Positions 60,828 through 64,000 of a stretch of DNA of 64,000 bases are shown here, in pieces (positions within the stretch are counted from its first letter, which is position 1; each line of letters starts with the position of its first letter). The notes beneath the pieces are model-generated. The model was not told the origin of the DNA, searched no databases, and was given only the letters and a program-made list of their open reading frames with translations. Source of the stretch: Candidatus Cloacimonadota bacterium (GTDB lineage Bacteria; Cloacimonadota; Cloacimonadia; JGIOTU-2). The DNA is taken from the NCBI GenBank assembly GCA_030613025.1, contig JAUWMT010000004.1, positions 1-64,000 on the forward strand, in the 5' to 3' direction. Position numbers and translations under genes: made by a program.

Positions 60828-62804
60828 TTATTTCCTTTCTAAAATAATAATAAATTCTTCAAGCATTGTATTCACAGTTTTTCCAATAATATTTGTTGGG
60901 CTATTTTTTCTCGGCATTCTCTTATTTGGAATTTCTCGAACAATTGTCTTGTGATGAAGAAAGTCTTTTTTACAAAGCTCAACTATAATTTCATCGGTTG
61001 GTATTTGAATTTCTTTTACTGTTCTATTTCCTACAACAATACCCACAAACCCATTTTTCTTCAGCACACGAGCGAATTCTTTCAGACATCTATTTAAATC
61101 ATAAAAAAAGGCAAAAACATCATTGCTTCTTTTTTTATCTTGTTTTGAAATATTATCAACAACATCAAAAAGTAATTCTGAATAAATATCATAAACAGGT
61201 TGATTAATAATTTTTCCACCTAAACTTTCTCTATCGACATTGACATTATCTAATTCTAACCATTCTATTGCAAATCTGGAGAATTGTCCGTAAGCAACAG
61301 TTGTTTTGCTATCTCCATAAGGGGGTGAGGTTACGATCAAATCAATTTTTTTATCATCTATTTCAGAAGTATTATTCAAAATTTTATACCAATGTTTTTT
61401 TGAAATTGTATTTTTTAAAGAATCTAATCTGCCAATATTACCGATCGATTTTTTTTGGAATAATTCTTTCACATTCGGATTGTGTTTGATTAAATCTTTT
61501 TCGGAATATCTATGTAATTTGAACCCATTTCTGCAATTTGAAGTAGAGCGGATAATTTCACTTAAAACAATTTTATAAAAATCTCTTATATCTGAATTAT
61601 CTAATTCCCAAATAATTTTTTTGAGTTTGCCTAACTCAATTATTACATCATCTTTAAACCAGAAGTGTATGTTTTTAACTGTTGCAATATCGGGTTCTGT
61701 TTCTTCAATTTTAGCTAAAATATCATTCAGGGTTTTATTCAATAATTCTGTTCTTATAGGAGTTAATTTCACTTTTGTAATTAATTCCGCTAAAGGATTA
61801 ATATCTATTCCAAAAGAATATCTCTTCTTTATATTTGCTTCGACAATCGTTGTTCCTGCTCCCATAAACGGATCTAATATGATATCATCTTCGTTGCTAT
61901 ATTCATCAATGAGAAAATCAGCAATAGGATAAGCCATTACGGCCGGATAAATATGCATCCCGTGTATTCCGTTTGTTTGTCGAATTTTTTTAAAATCAAA
62001 AGAAGTATCTTTATATTTTCTATTTATTATTGTTGATTCTTTTTTTTCTATAAAAGAAGGATAATATTCTGATAAAGTAATTTGTTCATAACCACTTTTA
62101 AAGTAATTGATTTTCCTGTTTTGGTTATAGTTTTCTAACAAACTGAAATAACCTTCTTTTGAAATTATGATGTGATCGATTATATTAATACCGGATAAAT
62201 TTTCTACTTTTAACAATTTCGCTGTTATTTCCTGATCTTCTTTGGAGGGATTAAAATCTCCATCAGGATGATTATGAACAATAACAATTGCTGTCGCATT
62301 ATATAAATAAGCAGGAGCAAAAATTTCTCTGGGATGAACAATACTGGAATTTACTGTTCCAATAGATATTGTTTCCTTTTTGATCAATTGATTTAACGAG
62401 TCTAAATATAATACAACCAAATGTTCTTTTCTTTTATTTATTAAATCTTTGCAAAGATTAAAAACATCACTTGAATTTAAAATTTTTATTTTGCTTTTAT
62501 CTTCATTAATGATTCTTTTTGCTAATTCCAAAGCTGCTACAATTTGTTCGGCTTTTACTTTTCCTATCCCCTTTATTTCTGTTAAATCTTTCACAGTTGC
62601 GGTTAAAATGTGTTTTCCGAATTTCTTTAAAATGTTTTCAGATAATCTTTTTACATTTATCCCTTTGACACCACTTCCTAATAAAATTGAAAGTAATTCA
62701 GAATTAGTCAAAAAATTTATATTTGTTTTTTCTAATTTTTCTCTCGGTCTTTCAAATTCCGGTAGATCTTTTATTCTTATATTTCTTTTCATTCCTCTTG
62801 CCAC
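60828..62804 (-). CDS. RadC/JAB domain fused to a DNA methyltransferase
   Basis: 658 aa. Residues 1-225 are a full RadC: helix-hairpin-helix IKGIGKVKAEQIV and the JAMM site VHNHPDGDFNPSKED. Residues about 240-658 are an N6-adenine/N4-cytosine methyltransferase with DPFMGAGTTIVEA (about 310), FGIDINPLAE and TSPPYGDSKTTVAYGQFS (about 490). The AdoMet motif precedes the catalytic motif. Role of the fusion is unknown; the neighbourhood is a restriction-modification island. Confidence 0.9.
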   Translation of the reverse strand: MARGMKRNIRIKDLPEFERPREKLEKTNINFLTNSELLSILLGSGVKGINVKRLSENILKKFGKHILTATVKDLTEIKGIGKVKAEQIVAALELAKRIINEDKSKIKILNSSDVFNLCKDLINKRKEHLVVLYLDSLNQLIKKETISIGTVNSSIVHPREIFAPAYLYNATAIVIVHNHPDGDFNPSKEDQEITAKLLKVENLSGINIIDHIIISKEGYFSLLENYNQNRKINYFKSGYEQITLSEYYPSFIEKKESTIINRKYKDTSFDFKKIRQTNGIHGMHIYPAVMAYPIADFLIDEYSNEDDIILDPFMGAGTTIVEANIKKRYSFGIDINPLAELITKVKLTPIRTELLNKTLNDILAKIEETEPDIATVKNIHFWFKDDVIIELGKLKKIIWELDNSDIRDFYKIVLSEIIRSTSNCRNGFKLHRYSEKDLIKHNPNVKELFQKKSIGNIGRLDSLKNTISKKHWYKILNNTSEIDDKKIDLIVTSPPYGDSKTTVAYGQFSRFAIEWLELDNVNVDRESLGGKIINQPVYDIYSELLFDVVDNISKQDKKRSNDVFAFFYDLNRCLKEFARVLKKNGFVGIVVGNRTVKEIQIPTDEIIVELCKKDFLHHKTIVREIPNKRMPRKNSPTNIIGKTVNTMLEEFIIILERK

Positions 62805-62970
62805 ATTATATTTTTTTATTACTTGTCAAAATATTGATTTTCTTTGTCAAGTTCAAAACATGAAGTCGGGTTCTAAATTACTTTGTCAGATTTTTTTATA
62901 ATTTATTATACTTGAATTCATATCATTGTGAATAAGGTAATACCGGAAGAAGAAAAAACACACAAAATCA

Positions 62971-64000
62971 TCACTTCATATCGACAGTCTTCATTAATTC
63001 AAGATAGGGAAGATAGTTCGGGTTTTCCAGGGAATACGCCTCGATCATTTCAAATACCTGTTTCCACTTTGCATCGAACTCTTGAATTTCCATAAAAGCA
63101 TTCTGCGGATTGAGAGTAATCCTATGCCCTGTTTGAGCAGCATTTACCACCACATCATTTGAATATTTTGTTTTATCCCAATTGTTCTTTGCCAGGAATT
63201 TCATAAATTTCTGAAGCTTGCTGATCTGTCCTTTTTTGCCGGAGAGCAACTCAATATCGTATTCGGGGAATGTAATTTCAACTTCCACTTTTTGGTGTAC
63301 GCTGAATTCCGGTGTGGATATGTAAGTGGCCAATTCATCGCCGTTATATGTCCATGAACCGGCTTTTAAATCTTTTTCATAATTTATCATTTTACCGTTT
63401 ACTTCAATTTTTTCCGGTGGGAAAGTAAGAGGTAATTTCAGTTCGTAAGTTCTCGATTCCGGCATTCCCGGAAAGCTTCCCTGCACAGGTTCGATCACAA
63501 TTTCCATTTTACTTTTTTTCTCGAAACGGATCTCCGTAAAAGTATAAGCTCCTGTTTTATAATTATTGGTATTTCCTTCATCGTCATATACTTTTGTAGT
63601 ACCCGACTTTCCCGGGAAAATTGTAAGGATCAAAGGATTGACCGAATTCTCTTTGCCACTCTTTATTTGCTGCTGCATGGGAATGACAGCTCCTGATTTG
63701 AGATAGACAGGAATTTCATCCAGAGCAAAAGCTCTTTCAATTATCTTCCCGCCAGATAATATCGTACCGGAACACCATTCTGTCCACTCACCTTGCGGCA
63801 GCCATATTTTCTTGGAGACGAAAAGAGTATCCTCGCCCATCGGCTGTGTTACAGGGGCTGCCAACATATCATTCCCGAACATATACTGGTTTGGGAAACC
63901 GTATGCTTCTTCTGCTTTTGGATGGTCATAATACATCGGTCTGCAAATTGAAACGCCGGTATCATAGGCTTCTCTGGCAGCAGAATAAATGTAGGGAATA
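62971..64000 (-). CDS. Glycoside hydrolase family 31 C-terminal part (partial)
   Basis: The track starts at an internal ATG (63936), but the frame reads on to the window edge as IPYIYSAAREAYDTG and CRPMYYDHP, the GH31 barrel end. Then FGNDMLAAPV, WLPQGEWTEWCSG and the beta-sandwich (DUF5110-like, YDDEGNTNNY). Enzyme removes alpha-glucosyl or alpha-xylosyl units. 5' part lies outside the window. Confidence 0.93.
   Translation of the reverse strand, partial: IPYIYSAAREAYDTGVSICRPMYYDHPKAEEAYGFPNQYMFGNDMLAAPVTQPMGEDTLFVSKKIWLPQGEWTEWCSGTILSGGKIIERAFALDEIPVYLKSGAVIPMQQQIKSGKENSVNPLILTIFPGKSGTTKVYDDEGNTNNYKTGAYTFTEIRFEKKSKMEIVIEPVQGSFPGMPESRTYELKLPLTFPPEKIEVNGKMINYEKDLKAGSWTYNGDELATYISTPEFSVHQKVEVEITFPEYDIELLSGKKGQISKLQKFMKFLAKNNWDKTKYSNDVVVNAAQTGHRITLNPQNAFMEIQEFDAKWKQVFEMIEAYSLENPNYLPYLELMKTVDMK

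Noticed and set aside
1-64000. tRNA and rRNA genes
   Set aside because: No clover-leaf or conserved rRNA blocks noticed on either strand.

Overview
The window is about 64 kb of AT-rich bacterial chromosome with no rRNA or tRNA genes that I can see. The best guess is a Candidatus Cloacimonadota (FCB-group) type of bacterium. The reasons are C-terminal FlgD/type IX-like sorting tails (for example NYPNPF, SFPNP and LPVELSSFTA blocks), fibronectin-type repeats carrying a WTAPGDDG motif, TonB receptors, many Bacteroidetes-like envelope families and dense small palindromic intergenic repeats. This placement is inference; no phylogenetic marker in the window proves it.

Layout. 1-4414 (minus): a large secreted zinc-phospholipase-C-like/beta-helix protein that runs off the window, plus a small outer-membrane protein. 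5226-6518: folC. 6808-15858: a vitamin B12 uptake locus on the minus strand (cobalamin riboswitch, btuF, btuC, btuD, a BtuB-like TonB receptor and a BtuG-like beta-propeller). It is split in the middle by a plus-strand rrf2-nifS-nifU iron-sulfur cassette with its own promoter and operator-like palindrome. 16036-19635: UbiB-like kinase, phasin-like protein, a frameshifted lysyl-phosphatidylglycerol-synthase-like gene and small membrane proteins. 19646-32366: a long minus-strand cluster headed by a TetR regulator, with a 47-codon ORF missed by the ORF track, two radical SAM/SPASM-type proteins, a GNAT-like protein, GtrA, an SRPBCC protein, an MMPL/RND exporter, patatin, a LolA-like protein and a DUF1302-like porin. 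This looks like an uncharacterised envelope-lipid synthesis and export system.

32605-48844 is more ordinary: lipoprotein, PAP2 phosphatase, an 'AsnB-like' periplasmic protein, hemW, lepB, two acyl-CoA/ACP ligases, an M50 protease, scpA, an ECF sigma/anti-sigma/Spy-like triad, an O-antigen ligase and a secreted type IX-like protein ending in a clear terminator.

49073-57544 (plus) is the most striking block. It holds a NapH-like membrane iron-sulfur protein, an exported four-cluster polyferredoxin, a giant lipoprotein with ferredoxin domains at both ends of 12 FN3-like repeats (interrupted by an in-frame TAA), two more signal- or anchor-bearing ferredoxins, an outer-membrane beta-barrel and a CcdA/DsbD-like membrane protein. 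All are nearly contiguous. By motif count they hold about 14 [4Fe-4S] clusters, most predicted to lie outside the cytoplasm. I infer an iron-sulfur-based electron conduit across the envelope, which to my knowledge is not a described system.

57545-64000 (minus): HD-domain hydrolase, a decayed four-helix-bundle (S23-like) gene between perfect 31-bp inverted repeats, an EcoRV-like restriction-modification pair, a RadC-DNA methyltransferase fusion and the C-terminal part of a GH31 glycosidase. At least three families of small palindromes are scattered through the window. Copies lie inside the BtuG-like coding sequence and a related-looking palindrome lies inside the B12 riboswitch.
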